Shown here piece after piece: positions 37,461 through 46,169 of a stretch of 64,000 nt of DNA. How positions within the stretch are numbered: the stretch's first letter is position 1; every line of letters starts with the position of its first letter. The stretch is from assembly GCF_001724715.1 (NCBI RefSeq), contig NZ_MEFG01000017.1, positions 1 to 64,000 of the forward strand, given 5' to 3'. The position numbers and the translations under genes were made by a program. The notes under the pieces are model-generated. The model made no database searches, was not told where the DNA came from, and worked only from the letters and a program-made list of their open reading frames with translations. The DNA is from Sphingomonas sp. SCN 67-18. GTDB lineage: Bacteria > Pseudomonadota > Alphaproteobacteria > Sphingomonadales > Sphingomonadaceae.

Positions 37461-38870
37461 TCAGCCCGTCTCGCTGCGATCTTCCACCGCCTCGATCGGC
37501 GGCGCCAGTTTGGTCAGCGGACGGATGGCCGCATCCACGCCCGCCAGCGGCTCGATCACCTTTCCGCCCGTTTCCACCTTCAACGTCTCGAAACGCCGGG
37601 CCTGCGTATAGACCTGGCTCTCCAGGCTACCCACCATGTCATTATAAGCACCGCTCGCAAGGCTCAGATTTCGACCGAGTTTCTGGACATGGCTGCCCAT
37701 GGTCGCTAGCCGCCGGTAAAGCTCCTTGCCGACATCCGCCACCTCCTTGGCCTGCGCCGCCAGCGTTTCCTGCCGCCACATCCCCGCCATCACCTTTGCC
37801 AGCGCCAGCATGTTGATGGTGGAGGCGATGATCACGCCATTGCGATAGGCCGTCTCGATCAACTCGGGCGCGCGCTCCGCCGCGGCCGACAGGAAATGCT
37901 CGCCGGGGATGAACATGATGACGAAATCGGGCGAAAGGTTGAACTGCCGCCAATAGCCCTTCCGCCCCAGATCGGCGGCATAGCTCTTCATCGCCGCGGC
38001 GTGCTGGAGCAGCAGGTCGGCGCGGCGCTCCTCATCCTCCTCGTCGAAAGCCTGCTCGAATGCCACCAACGGGCATTTCACGTCGACCACGATGCAGCGG
38101 TTGCCGGGCAGATTGATCACGCAATCGGGCCGCAGCTGGCGATCCCCGTCATTGACCGCGCTTTGCAGCGTGAAATCGATATTTTCCGCCAGCCCGGACG
38201 ATTCCAGGATGTTGCGAAGCTGCTCCTCGCCCCAGCGCCCCCGCGCCTTGGGGCTGGACCGCATGACATTGGCCAGCCGCTGGGTTTCGCGGCGCACATC
38301 GGCATTGCCCTGCGTCAGCTGGGCCACCGCCGCCTTCAGCTCGCCATAGCTGCCCACCCGATCCTTCTCGACCTTGGCCAAACCCTCCTCATAACGCTTC
38401 AGCGTGGTCTCGACCGGCTGGAGCAACGTCTTCAGCTGCGCCTCGCTCTTTTCCCCGGCCTGGGTGAAGCGTTCGTCTGCCCGCTTCAGGAACTTGTCCT
38501 GCGCGTCGGTCAAAATCCTGCCCGCCACGTCGCTGAACTGGGCAGCGAGCACGTCCTTGGCCTCGCGCAACTCCTTCAGCCGGTCCTCGAAGGCGCGGTC
38601 CCGTGCGGCGCTTTCCGCCTCCACCGCCGCCAGCCGGCTGCGCGCTTCTTCCCGGTCTCGGCGCACCGCATCGAGCGCGGTCTGCAGGTCCGGCACGGCC
38701 TTTGCCCGCTCCTCCGCCCCGGCAAGGTCGGTGATCGCCCGCCTGAAATCGTCGAGATGCCGGTCCCGCTCCGCACGGAGCGCCGCGACGGGGCGGCCGC
38801 CGAGCACCCAGCCGGCACCGAGGCCGGCCAGCACGGCAATGAAGATGAATGAAATCAGCGCGGGTTCCAA
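37461..38870 (-). CDS. rmuC: DNA recombination protein RmuC
   Basis: 469 aa. One N-terminal membrane helix (LISFIFIAVLAGLGAGWVLGG) is followed by a long coiled coil (about 30-200) and the RmuC nuclease-like core (RGRWGEEQLRNILESSGL, LRPDCVINLPGNRCIVVDVKCPLVAFEQAF). RmuC limits inversions and large rearrangements at short inverted repeats in E. coli. The start is TTG at 38870, supported by GGAG six bases upstream and the absence of an alternative before the membrane helix. Confidence 0.92.
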   Translation of the reverse strand: MEPALISFIFIAVLAGLGAGWVLGGRPVAALRAERDRHLDDFRRAITDLAGAEERAKAVPDLQTALDAVRRDREEARSRLAAVEAESAARDRAFEDRLKELREAKDVLAAQFSDVAGRILTDAQDKFLKRADERFTQAGEKSEAQLKTLLQPVETTLKRYEEGLAKVEKDRVGSYGELKAAVAQLTQGNADVRRETQRLANVMRSSPKARGRWGEEQLRNILESSGLAENIDFTLQSAVNDGDRQLRPDCVINLPGNRCIVVDVKCPLVAFEQAFDEEDEERRADLLLQHAAAMKSYAADLGRKGYWRQFNLSPDFVIMFIPGEHFLSAAAERAPELIETAYRNGVIIASTINMLALAKVMAGMWRQETLAAQAKEVADVGKELYRRLATMGSHVQKLGRNLSLASGAYNDMVGSLESQVYTQARRFETLKVETGGKVIEPLAGVDAAIRPLTKLAPPIEAVEDRSETG

Positions 38871-38936
38871 CGCTTTCTCCAGAAAACGGAACGAAGCGCG
38901 AACCTAGCGCGGGACCGGCGCAAGCTCAAGCCGGGA

Positions 38937-39473
38937 TCAGGCGGCTTTCGCCGTCTCCTTGCGCGCCTTGGCCAGCCGCTTCAGCACCATGTCGCGCTTC
39001 AGGCGGGAAAGATGGTCGATGAACAATATGCCCTGCAGATGGTCCATCTCATGCTGCAGGCAGATGGCGAGCAGCCCTTCCAGCCGCTCGTCATGCGCCT
39101 TGCCGTCGCGGTCCAGCCATTTGGCGCGGATCACCGCAGGCCGCTGCACGTCGGCATATTGATCGGGAACTGAGAGACAACCTTCGGAATAGGTCTGAAC
39201 CTCTTCCGATTCTTCGACAATTTCCGGGTTGATGAAAACCAGTGGCTTGCGCACCGGCTTGCCGCCCTCTTCTTCCGGCTCCTGCAGGTCGATGACCAGC
39301 AGCCGCTGGGGCACGCCCACCTGGATCGCGGCCAGGCCGATGCCCGGCGCGTCGTACATCGTCTCGAACATGTCGTCGATCAGCGTCTGCAACGCGTCGT
39401 CAAAGGTCTCCACGGGCGTGGAAACCTTGCGCAGGCGCGGGTCGGGCGTCTCGATGATCGGTAGCAGGGCCAT
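38937..39473 (-). CDS. def: Peptide deformylase
   Basis: Removes the formyl group from new proteins, using Fe2+. 178 aa from MALLPIIETPDPRLRK. Three motifs are clear: GIGLAAIQVG, EGCLSVPDQ (metal Cys), and LQHEMDHLQGILFIDHLS (HExxH with two metal His). A Lys/Ala-rich tail follows. It runs parallel to recR and is divergent from fmt, which adds the formyl group to initiator tRNA, so the formylation-deformylation pair is nearly adjacent. Confidence 0.95.
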   Translation of the reverse strand: MALLPIIETPDPRLRKVSTPVETFDDALQTLIDDMFETMYDAPGIGLAAIQVGVPQRLLVIDLQEPEEEGGKPVRKPLVFINPEIVEESEEVQTYSEGCLSVPDQYADVQRPAVIRAKWLDRDGKAHDERLEGLLAICLQHEMDHLQGILFIDHLSRLKRDMVLKRLAKARKETAKAA

Positions 39474-39510
39474 GCGTTTCAGGTAGGTTTCCGGCGCTGA
39501 ATCGTCAAGA

Positions 39511-40107
39511 TCAGCCAAGCGGCCGCCGCGCCCTCAGCGCCTGCGCCAGCGTGCCCTCGTCCAGATAATCCAGCTCCCCGCCCACCGGCAGGCCATGGGC
39601 CAGCTGGGTCAGGCGGATCGGGAAACGGTCGATCCGCTCGGCGATATAATGGGCCGTGGTCTGGCCCTCCAGCGTCGCGTTCATCGCCAGCACCACCTCG
39701 TCTATGCCCCCGGCCGCGATCCGCGCGACAAGACTGTCGATCCTCAGATCTTCGGGCCGCACCCCTTCCAGCGCGGAAAGGCGGCCGCCCAGCACGTGGA
39801 AACGGCCCGGGAACAGGCGGGACCGCTCCAGCGCCCACAGGTCCGCCACTTCCTCCACCACGCACAGCGCGCGGTCGTCCCGGCGCGGGTCGGCGCAAAT
39901 CGCGCAGGGGTTGGTGGTGTCCACATTGCCGCAGGTCGCGCAATTCTCCAGCCGCTCGCTCACCGCGCCCAGCGCGCGGAGCAGCGGATCGAGCGCGGTT
40001 TCCCGCTTTTTCAGCAAATGAAGCACCGCGCGCCGCGCCGATCGGGGGCCAAGGCCGGGCAGGCGAGCCAGCGCCTGGGTGAGCGCTTCGATTTCGGGAG
40101 AGGCCAT
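39511..40107 (-). CDS. recR: Recombination protein RecR
   Basis: 198 aa. Helix-hairpin-helix near the N-terminus ([20 protein letters not shown]), a four-cysteine zinc finger ([16 protein letters not shown]), and a Toprim domain ([30 protein letters not shown]) in the normal order. RecR acts with RecF/RecO to load RecA on gapped DNA. I used the ATG at 40107 because a longer frame to 40143 adds residues absent in the family. It lies upstream of def on the same strand. Confidence 0.95.
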   Translation of the reverse strand: MASPEIEALTQALARLPGLGPRSARRAVLHLLKKRETALDPLLRALGAVSERLENCATCGNVDTTNPCAICADPRRDDRALCVVEEVADLWALERSRLFPGRFHVLGGRLSALEGVRPEDLRIDSLVARIAAGGIDEVVLAMNATLEGQTTAHYIAERIDRFPIRLTQLAHGLPVGGELDYLDEGTLAQALRARRPLG

Positions 40108-40160
40108 GGCGAACAGATAAGGGGTTGCGCATCGCCCTGCCAAGGGTTTCAGAGGGGGAT

Positions 40161-41066
40161 ATGCGGATCATATTCATGGGAACGCCGGATTTCGCGGTGC
40201 CGACGCTGGATGCGCTGGTCGATGCGGGGCACGAGATCGTCGCGGCCTACAGCCAGCCGCCCCGCCGCGCGGGCCGCGGCAAGGCGCTCACCCCCTCGCC
40301 CGTCCACCGGCGCGCCGAGGCGCTGGGCATCGCGGTCCATGTTCCAATTTCGTTGAAGAATACAGAAGAACAATCTGTCTTTTCATCTTTTAATGCCGAT
40401 GCGGCTGTCGTTGCCGCCTATGGATTGCTGCTGCCCCCCGCCATCCTCGCCGCGCCCCGCCTCGGCTGCCTGAACGTCCACGGGTCGCTGTTGCCGCGCT
40501 GGCGCGGGGCCGCCCCGGTGCAGCGCGCCATCCTGGCGGGCGACGCCATGACCGGCGTGACGATCATGGACATGGCGGCGGGGCTGGACACCGGCGCCAT
40601 GCGGCTCGGCGTCGAAATCCCGGTGGAGGGCAAGACCGCGGGGGAACTGAGCGACGAGATCGCGCTGGCCGGTGCACGGGCGATGGTCGCGGTGCTGGCC
40701 AACCCCCACGCCTTCCCACCCGAACCGCAGCCTGAAGACGGCGTCACCTATGCCGCCAAGATCAGCAAGGCGGAGGCGCTGCTGGATTTCACCGCCGGCG
40801 CCGTCATGGCGGAACGGCAGGTGCGCGCCTTCAACCCCGCACCGGGCGCCTATTTCGAAGCGCATGGCGAGCGGATCCGCATATTGGCCGCGACGGTGGA
40901 GCCTACGCCGGGCGAACCCGGCCTCATCCTCGACGAGCGCCTTGCCATCGGCTGCGGCACGGACAGCCTACGCGCCACGCTGGTCCAGCGCGCGGGGCGC
41001 AGCGCCATGCCTGCATCGGAACTGCTGCGTGGCTTCCCCATAGCGCCGGGCAGCCGGCTGGGATGA
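40161..41066 (+). CDS. fmt: Methionyl-tRNA formyltransferase
   Basis: Formylates initiator Met-tRNA. 301 aa from [16 protein letters not shown] with GAGGGGG upstream. The catalytic region [22 protein letters not shown] (Asn/His) and [16 protein letters not shown] (Asp) are intact, and an OB-like C-terminal domain follows. A 54-base stretch at 40341-40394 is only about 30 percent GC by my count (16 of 54), in sharp contrast to the rest; it encodes [18 protein letters not shown] without breaking the frame. The stop overlaps the truA start by four bases. Confidence 0.95.
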   Translation: MRIIFMGTPDFAVPTLDALVDAGHEIVAAYSQPPRRAGRGKALTPSPVHRRAEALGIAVHVPISLKNTEEQSVFSSFNADAAVVAAYGLLLPPAILAAPRLGCLNVHGSLLPRWRGAAPVQRAILAGDAMTGVTIMDMAAGLDTGAMRLGVEIPVEGKTAGELSDEIALAGARAMVAVLANPHAFPPEPQPEDGVTYAAKISKAEALLDFTAGAVMAERQVRAFNPAPGAYFEAHGERIRILAATVEPTPGEPGLILDERLAIGCGTDSLRATLVQRAGRSAMPASELLRGFPIAPGSRLG

Positions 41067-41812
41067 CCCGGTTCCGCCTGACCATCGAATTTGACGGGCG
41101 GCCCTATATGGGCTGGCAACGGCAGGGGCACGGCCCCAGCGTGCAGGAAGCGATGGAGGTCGCCGCCGGCCAGATCACCGGCGAGAGCGTGACCGTCCAC
41201 GCCGCCGGGCGCACCGATGCCGGGGTCCACGCGACCGCCATGGCCGCCCATGTCGATATCGCCCGGCCGATCACGGCCTTCCGGTTGATGGAGGCGCTCA
41301 ACGCCGTTCTCCGCCCCCAGCCGGTGGCGGTCATCGCCTGCGCCGTCGCGGCGGACGACTGGCACGCGCGCTTTTCCTGCATCCGCCGCCGCTACGTCTA
41401 TCATATCGTCAACCGCCGCGCGCCGCTGGCGCTGGAGGCCGGGCTGGCCTGGCGCGTCCCGAAACCGCTCGATTGCATGGCGATGCAGGCCGCCGCGGAC
41501 CAGCTGGTCGGCCGTCATGACTTCACCACTTTCCGTTCCGCCCATTGCCAGGCGGACAATCCCGTCCGCACCCTCGACCGGCTTGACGTCAGCCGCGCGG
41601 GGGAGCGCATCTCGGTGGCGGCGGAGGCGCGGTCCTTCCTGCACCATCAGGTCCGCTCGATGGTCGGCTGTCTGGCGCTGGTCGGGCACGGCCAGTGGAG
41701 CGTGGCGGACATGGGCAAGGCGCTGGCGGCCAGGGACCGCGCCGCGCTTGGCTTCAACGCGCCGCCGGACGGGCTGTATTTCGTCGGCGCGGACTATCCG
41801 GACGCGGACTAG
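41063..41812 (+). CDS. truA: tRNA pseudouridine(38-40) synthase TruA
   Basis: 249 aa. The catalytic Asp lies in [15 protein letters not shown]; the opening [18 protein letters not shown] and the later [20 protein letters not shown] and [11 protein letters not shown] segments match the family. It isomerises uridines at positions 38-40 of many tRNAs. Overlaps fmt by four bases and is convergent with the XrtA-associated amidotransferase, with a four-base overlap at their stops. Confidence 0.95.
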   Translation: MTRFRLTIEFDGRPYMGWQRQGHGPSVQEAMEVAAGQITGESVTVHAAGRTDAGVHATAMAAHVDIARPITAFRLMEALNAVLRPQPVAVIACAVAADDWHARFSCIRRRYVYHIVNRRAPLALEAGLAWRVPKPLDCMAMQAAADQLVGRHDFTTFRSAHCQADNPVRTLDRLDVSRAGERISVAAEARSFLHHQVRSMVGCLALVGHGQWSVADMGKALAARDRAALGFNAPPDGLYFVGADYPDAD

Positions 41813-43596
41813 CCGAACAGCCGCAGCAGCGCCCGGTCCAGCATCAGCAGCTGCCATAGTGCCTTGCCGTGGTTCGCCGCCCCGCCCAGATGCGCGCTCG
41901 CCAGCCCGTCTATCGCCGCCCGGTCGAACCAGCCGGTTTCCGCCAGCATCGAATGCCGGGCAAGCCGCGCCGCCTGATCGACCAGCGCGCCGCGAAACCA
42001 GTCATCGACAGGAAAAGTCAGGCTGGCCCCGGCCCCCTTGCGCACGGGCTCCGGCAGGGATGCAGCCATCGTCTGCGCCACCAGCCCCCTGCCCGGCCCC
42101 CGCCGCAGCCGCATGGCGGCGGGCAGGCCGGCGGCATATTGGACAAGATGATGGTCGACCAGCGGCAGCCGTACGTCCACGCCCGTCGCCCGGCCCGCCC
42201 GGTCCAGCCAAGTGAGGGTCTGCCCCGGCAGCAGCAGCTTCAAATCCGCATATTGCGCCCGGCCCAGCGCGTCGTCGGCCGGCGCGTCGCGCATAATCTG
42301 CCGATAACGCCCTTCGGCCCGATAATCGTCCAGCGCTCGCCGAAAACCCGGCGCATAGAGCCCGGCGCGCACCGTCGGCGTCATGACGCAAAGCCTGCGC
42401 GCATAGCTATCCGCCGCCGCGTCCTCCCGCTGCGCGTGGATGCGCCCGGGCAGCATGGCCCGCACCCGCTCCGCCACCACATGCCGGTGATGGCGGGCAA
42501 GACCGCCCATCGCCGCACCCGCGCCGCCGCCCGCCAGCGCCACCGCCAGCGATTCGCCCGCAAACTGGCACAGCCGGAGCGCGAGCAGCGCCGATGCGTC
42601 CGCCGCCGGCTCGTCGAACAGCGCCGTCACCGCGTCCAGCGCGGGGTCCGCGGGGTCTGCCCTGCGCCGGACATGATGGGTCAGGAACCGCTCCGCGACC
42701 GGATCGCCCTGGATCAGCGCGGCATCGCTGAAGCCGAGGGTGCGGCTTTCCACCGCCCGGCTGCTGGCCGCCGCCATGAGCGCGACCACGGCGCTGCTGT
42801 TCACCCCGCCGGAGAGCAGAGCGCCGCTCGCCGCATGGTCGCCCATCGCCGCGCGCACCGCCCGGCCGAGCCGATCGCGATACCCCTCGCGCAACGCGCC
42901 GCGCGCGCCGCTCGCATGTGCGGTGAAATCGACATCCCACCAGCGCACCGGCGCAGCCAAGGGCTTGCCGCGCCGGACGAGCAGGCTGTGCCCCGCCGCG
43001 AGCTTGTGAACCCCGGAAACCATGCAACGATCGTCAGGCACATAACCGAGCGCCAGATAGTCGTCGACCGCGCGCGCCTCTACTTCGCAACGAAACAGAG
43101 GATGAACCAATAATCCTCTTAATTCACTGGAAAATATCAAACTCTCATCGCCCAGAACCGCATAATGGAGCGGCTTCATCCCCAGCCTGTCGCGCGCGAG
43201 GAAGAGGCACTGCTGCCCCGCATCGAACAGCGCAAAGGCAAAGGCGCCGTCCAGATGGGCCAGGCATTGCGGCCCCCATTGCCGCCAGGCATGGAGGATG
43301 AGCGCCGCATCGTCACCCGCGCCGATGTCATGGCCGAGCGCGGTCAGTTCAGCCCGCAACGCCGCCCCGTTCAGGATCGCGCCGTCGCAGATGAGGGCAA
43401 GAGCGCCATCGGCGGCAAGCAGCGGCTGGGCGGCCCCGGCCGCCGCGTCGCGGTGCGCCAGCCCGATGCCGGGCGCGGTCCACACGCCTGCGTCATTCCC
43501 GCCATGTTGCGTCTGGGCGTTGGCCATGGCGCGCACCCGCGCCGGATCGACCGGCTTGGCGATGGATATGGGGTAGATGCCGACAAGCACGCTCAT
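41809..43596 (-). CDS. Degenerate asparagine-synthetase-like protein (XrtA amidotransferase family)
   Basis: 595 aa with the architecture of exosortase A system-associated amidotransferase 1: a class II glutaminase domain, then an Asn-synthetase domain. Key residues are missing. The glutaminase Cys2 is absent (the protein starts [11 protein letters not shown] instead of MCGIxGI). The HRGPDG motif reads QHGGNDAG at 30-37. The PP-loop SGGVDS reads SGGVNSS (262-268), and the usual SGDGADE reads [11 protein letters not shown] (355-365). The rest of the fold is retained ([46 protein letters not shown]). It is probably not a normal amide-transfer enzyme, though the frame is intact. Last gene of the locus. 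Confidence 0.78.
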   Translation of the reverse strand: MSVLVGIYPISIAKPVDPARVRAMANAQTQHGGNDAGVWTAPGIGLAHRDAAAGAAQPLLAADGALALICDGAILNGAALRAELTALGHDIGAGDDAALILHAWRQWGPQCLAHLDGAFAFALFDAGQQCLFLARDRLGMKPLHYAVLGDESLIFSSELRGLLVHPLFRCEVEARAVDDYLALGYVPDDRCMVSGVHKLAAGHSLLVRRGKPLAAPVRWWDVDFTAHASGARGALREGYRDRLGRAVRAAMGDHAASGALLSGGVNSSAVVALMAAASSRAVESRTLGFSDAALIQGDPVAERFLTHHVRRRADPADPALDAVTALFDEPAADASALLALRLCQFAGESLAVALAGGGAGAAMGGLARHHRHVVAERVRAMLPGRIHAQREDAAADSYARRLCVMTPTVRAGLYAPGFRRALDDYRAEGRYRQIMRDAPADDALGRAQYADLKLLLPGQTLTWLDRAGRATGVDVRLPLVDHHLVQYAAGLPAAMRLRRGPGRGLVAQTMAASLPEPVRKGAGASLTFPVDDWFRGALVDQAARLARHSMLAETGWFDRAAIDGLASAHLGGAANHGKALWQLLMLDRALLRLFG

Positions 43597-43641
43597 GCTC
43601 CGGCCTATCCCGCCGGGCGCGGCAATCCGCAAGGGCCTCCG

Positions 43642-44700
43642 TCAGCCGACGGAATGGCGGATCGCGTCGGCATGGATCGCTTCGTCGCGCTCCACCCACT
43701 CCGCCAGTAGCACGAGCATCCGGCGCAGCGCATCGTCCTGCTCGTCCAGCCGCGCCTCGATCGCCGCCAGCCGCGCGGCCATATCGGCGGGAATTGCGGT
43801 TTCACGCGGGGCGTCCTCGGGCGCAACCGCGCGAACGATGGGCGCGGGCGGCTCTTCCTCGATCACTGGGTTGAGCGGAATCGGCTGCGCCTCGAAATCT
43901 GCGATGACGATATCCACCGCATGGCCGTCGATGACGCTCAGCTTCTCTATCGCGCCGAGCAGCAGCGTGCGGCTGGCGAGCGCGTTCAGCTTGCGCGGCA
44001 AGCCGCCGCTGAACCGGTACATGGCGCTATAGGCGTCCGGCGTGAAGCTCGGCTCGCCCACCCACCCGACAAGGCTCAGCCGGTGGACGATATAGGGACC
44101 GATCTCGTTCGGCCCCATGGCGTCGAGGTGATGCGCGGCGATGATGCGCTGGCGCAACTGCTCCAGTTCCACGCTCGCCTGCAATCTCTCGCGGAACTCC
44201 GGCTGGCCGAGCAGCAGGATCTGGAGCAACGCGCTGCTGCCGTCCTGGAAATTGGACAGCATCCGCAGCTCCTCCAGCGCCTCGTCGGGCAGGTTCTGCG
44301 CCTCGTCCACCACCAGCAGCGTCTTGCGCCCGGCGCGCGCCTGCTCCTGCAGATAAGCTTCGATCCGGTCGAGCAGATGCGCCTTGTCCGGCCCCGCCGC
44401 CGTCACGCCAAATGCCTGCGCGATCATCCGCAGCATGTCGTCGCCGCCCAACTGGGTGGAGGATATCGTCGCCACGCCCAGCCGGTGCGGGTCGAGCGTG
44501 TCCATCAGATGGCCGACCAGCGTGGTCTTGCCCGCGCCCACCTCTCCGGTGACGACGATGAAGCCCTCCCCCTGCGCCAGCCCATAGCCCAGATAGGCCA
44601 TCGCCTTGCGGTGCGTCGCGCTGTCGAAATAAAAGCGCGGATCGGGGGTCAGCTGAAACGGCCGGTCGGTCAGGCCGTAATAATCATTGTACAAGGCCAT
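43642..44700 (-). CDS. XrtA-associated AAA ATPase (TIGR03015-like, ExeA family)
   Basis: 352 aa starting MALYNDYYGLTDRPFQLTPDPRFYF, the signature opening of this family, with AGGGGAGC upstream. Walker A is TGEVGAGKTTLVGHLM, Walker B LLVVDEAQNLPDEALEELR, and GLPRKLNALASRTLL is the sensor region. A Pro/Glu linker and a helical C-terminus follow. It is a general-secretion-ATPase-like protein found with XrtA and polysaccharide export genes; its precise role is not established. It overlaps the kinase gene upstream by 17 bases. Confidence 0.88.
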   Translation of the reverse strand: MALYNDYYGLTDRPFQLTPDPRFYFDSATHRKAMAYLGYGLAQGEGFIVVTGEVGAGKTTLVGHLMDTLDPHRLGVATISSTQLGGDDMLRMIAQAFGVTAAGPDKAHLLDRIEAYLQEQARAGRKTLLVVDEAQNLPDEALEELRMLSNFQDGSSALLQILLLGQPEFRERLQASVELEQLRQRIIAAHHLDAMGPNEIGPYIVHRLSLVGWVGEPSFTPDAYSAMYRFSGGLPRKLNALASRTLLLGAIEKLSVIDGHAVDIVIADFEAQPIPLNPVIEEEPPAPIVRAVAPEDAPRETAIPADMAARLAAIEARLDEQDDALRRMLVLLAEWVERDEAIHADAIRHSVG

Positions 44701-45568
44701 GCTCCCCTGGAACGAAGGGCGGACGCTGCGGCGCGCCATAATGCGGGCCGAACCGGCGGCGGCGCGCGTTGAAGGCCGCGTCGTTCAGCAACAGCCGGAT
44801 ATGCGGGCAGGCGCCGATCAGGCCGATCGCCTCGGCGATATCCGCCTCCACGGTCCGGTCGGCGCGCACCACCAGCAGCGCCTGCCCGGCATGGCGGGCC
44901 AGATCGGCGGCGATGGATGCGGCCAGAACCGCCGGGGAATCGAGGATCACCACGCGCGAGGGATGCCGCTCGACCAGCCCGGCCAGCAGCGACGCGGCCC
45001 GCGCCGAGGCGAGATATTCATTGCCGTCATGGATGATCCGCCCCGCCGGCATCACGCTCAGCCCGCGCACGTCGGTGCGGACGATGCAGCGTTCCACGTC
45101 AACGGCGGGGTCGGTCACCGCGTCCATCAGCCCCGCGCCCTCGGGCACGCCCAAGCGGGCCAGCACGCCGGGCCGGGTGAAATCGGCATCGACCAGCAGC
45201 ACCTCGATATCGCGCTCGCTGGCCATGGATAGCGCCAGGTTGACCGCGCAAAAGGTCTTGCCCTCGCCCGGCTGGGCGGAGGTGACAAGGATCAGCCGGT
45301 CCCGCGCCGCGCCGCCGGGCTGCAGCAGGTGCCGCTTCACCAGCCGGAATTCCTCGGCGATCATACCGGCCGGCTCGCCGGGGATGATGCACCCGGCGTT
45401 GCGCAACGCATCGAGGTCTATCGATGCGAAGCGAGACGGCGTGCTGATCGGCCGCCCTGCGGGGCGCGGATCGGTGGCAGGCCGCGTGAAGCTGGCGAAA
45501 TCGTGGATGTCCGCCGCGCGCTCGAGCAGGGAACGCGCCGGAAGCGGCGAGGCGCGACGGGCGTTCAT
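44684..45568 (-). CDS. XrtA-associated BY-type tyrosine kinase
   Basis: 294 aa cytoplasmic kinase module. A flexible Arg/Pro-rich N-terminus (1-50) precedes EEFRLVKRHLL and the BY-kinase core: Walker A SAQPGEGKT (97-105), Walker A-prime VLLVDADFTRPG, and Walker B RVVILDSPAV. No Tyr cluster is seen at the C-terminus (it ends RPPFVPGEHGLVQ), so autophosphorylation on such a tail is doubtful. BY-kinases control capsule/exopolysaccharide chain length with a membrane Wzz partner; the short Wzz-like gene directly upstream (four-base overlap) is the likely partner. Confidence 0.87.
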   Translation of the reverse strand: MNARRASPLPARSLLERAADIHDFASFTRPATDPRPAGRPISTPSRFASIDLDALRNAGCIIPGEPAGMIAEEFRLVKRHLLQPGGAARDRLILVTSAQPGEGKTFCAVNLALSMASERDIEVLLVDADFTRPGVLARLGVPEGAGLMDAVTDPAVDVERCIVRTDVRGLSVMPAGRIIHDGNEYLASARAASLLAGLVERHPSRVVILDSPAVLAASIAADLARHAGQALLVVRADRTVEADIAEAIGLIGACPHIRLLLNDAAFNARRRRFGPHYGAPQRPPFVPGEHGLVQ

Positions 45569-45963
45569 GCCAGCCAGCACAGCGCGACCGCCAGCCCATA
45601 GACGCATATCAGCCCCAGCACCCCGGCGAAGAAGCGCCGGCGCCGCGCGGCCGCCCGCAAGTGGTCCGCAGTGGAAAGGATGGGGCCGATGGTGCCGATC
45701 ACCGGCAGCGCAAAGGCCCGCTCCAGCTGCCCGGCTGTCGCGAAACCGCGCCGCGCGCGGCTCGCGATAAGGGCGCTGAGCAGGCCAAGCATGATCCCGG
45801 TCAGCAACACGATGCCCAGCGCCGCGGGACGGCGATCCGCGATCAGCACCGCCACCGCCGTCCAGCCGGAAAGGCACACACCCCAGGCGACGCGCAGCCC
45901 CAGATCGCGCTGCAGCGCCATGCCGTGCAGGGCCAGTCGCGCCGCTTGCCGAAAGCCGGTCAT
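45565..45963 (-). CDS. Short Wzz-like membrane protein, periplasmic domain missing
   Basis: 132 aa from MTGFRQAARLALHGMA (ATG at 45963 with AAGGGG just upstream). Three hydrophobic segments are seen: VAWGVCLSGWTAVAVLI, ALGIVLLTGIMLGLLSALIA and FFAGVLGLICVYGLAVALCWL. Between the last two lies the cytoplasmic pattern FATAGQLERAFALPVIGTIGPIL, which matches the C-terminal end of XrtA-type chain-length determinants (Wzz), just after their last-but-one helix. The large periplasmic Wzz domain and first helix are not present. It overlaps the BY-kinase by four bases. Either a remnant or a reduced kinase activator; a start at 46083 is also open. Confidence 0.62.
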   Translation of the reverse strand: MTGFRQAARLALHGMALQRDLGLRVAWGVCLSGWTAVAVLIADRRPAALGIVLLTGIMLGLLSALIASRARRGFATAGQLERAFALPVIGTIGPILSTADHLRAAARRRRFFAGVLGLICVYGLAVALCWLA

Positions 45964-46088
45964 CGCGCCCCTTGTCAGGCCGCGCCCGGCACGCGGCCAG
46001 ACGGCATCCCGCCCCCGCGCGCGCAGCGGGGGTTCAGCGGCCGGAGCGGGAACAAACGCACGTAACGCCACCTTTTTCACCATGGGCG

Positions 46089-46107
46089 CTGTGCAGGATG
46101 TGCACAG
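46089..46107. repeat. Inverted repeat CTGTGCA-N5-TGCACAG upstream of the kinase operon
   Basis: Perfect seven-base arms (46089-46095 and 46101-46107) separated by GGATG. It lies in the 206-base gap before the Wzz-like/BY-kinase/ATPase/amidotransferase genes. A homodimeric regulator site is plausible; the regulator is unknown. Confidence 0.5.
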
Positions 46108-46169
46108 TATCGCCCCGGAATATGCGGGCAACGGTGAAGATAGCGTTATGAAAAGGTGAATTTCGCCGT

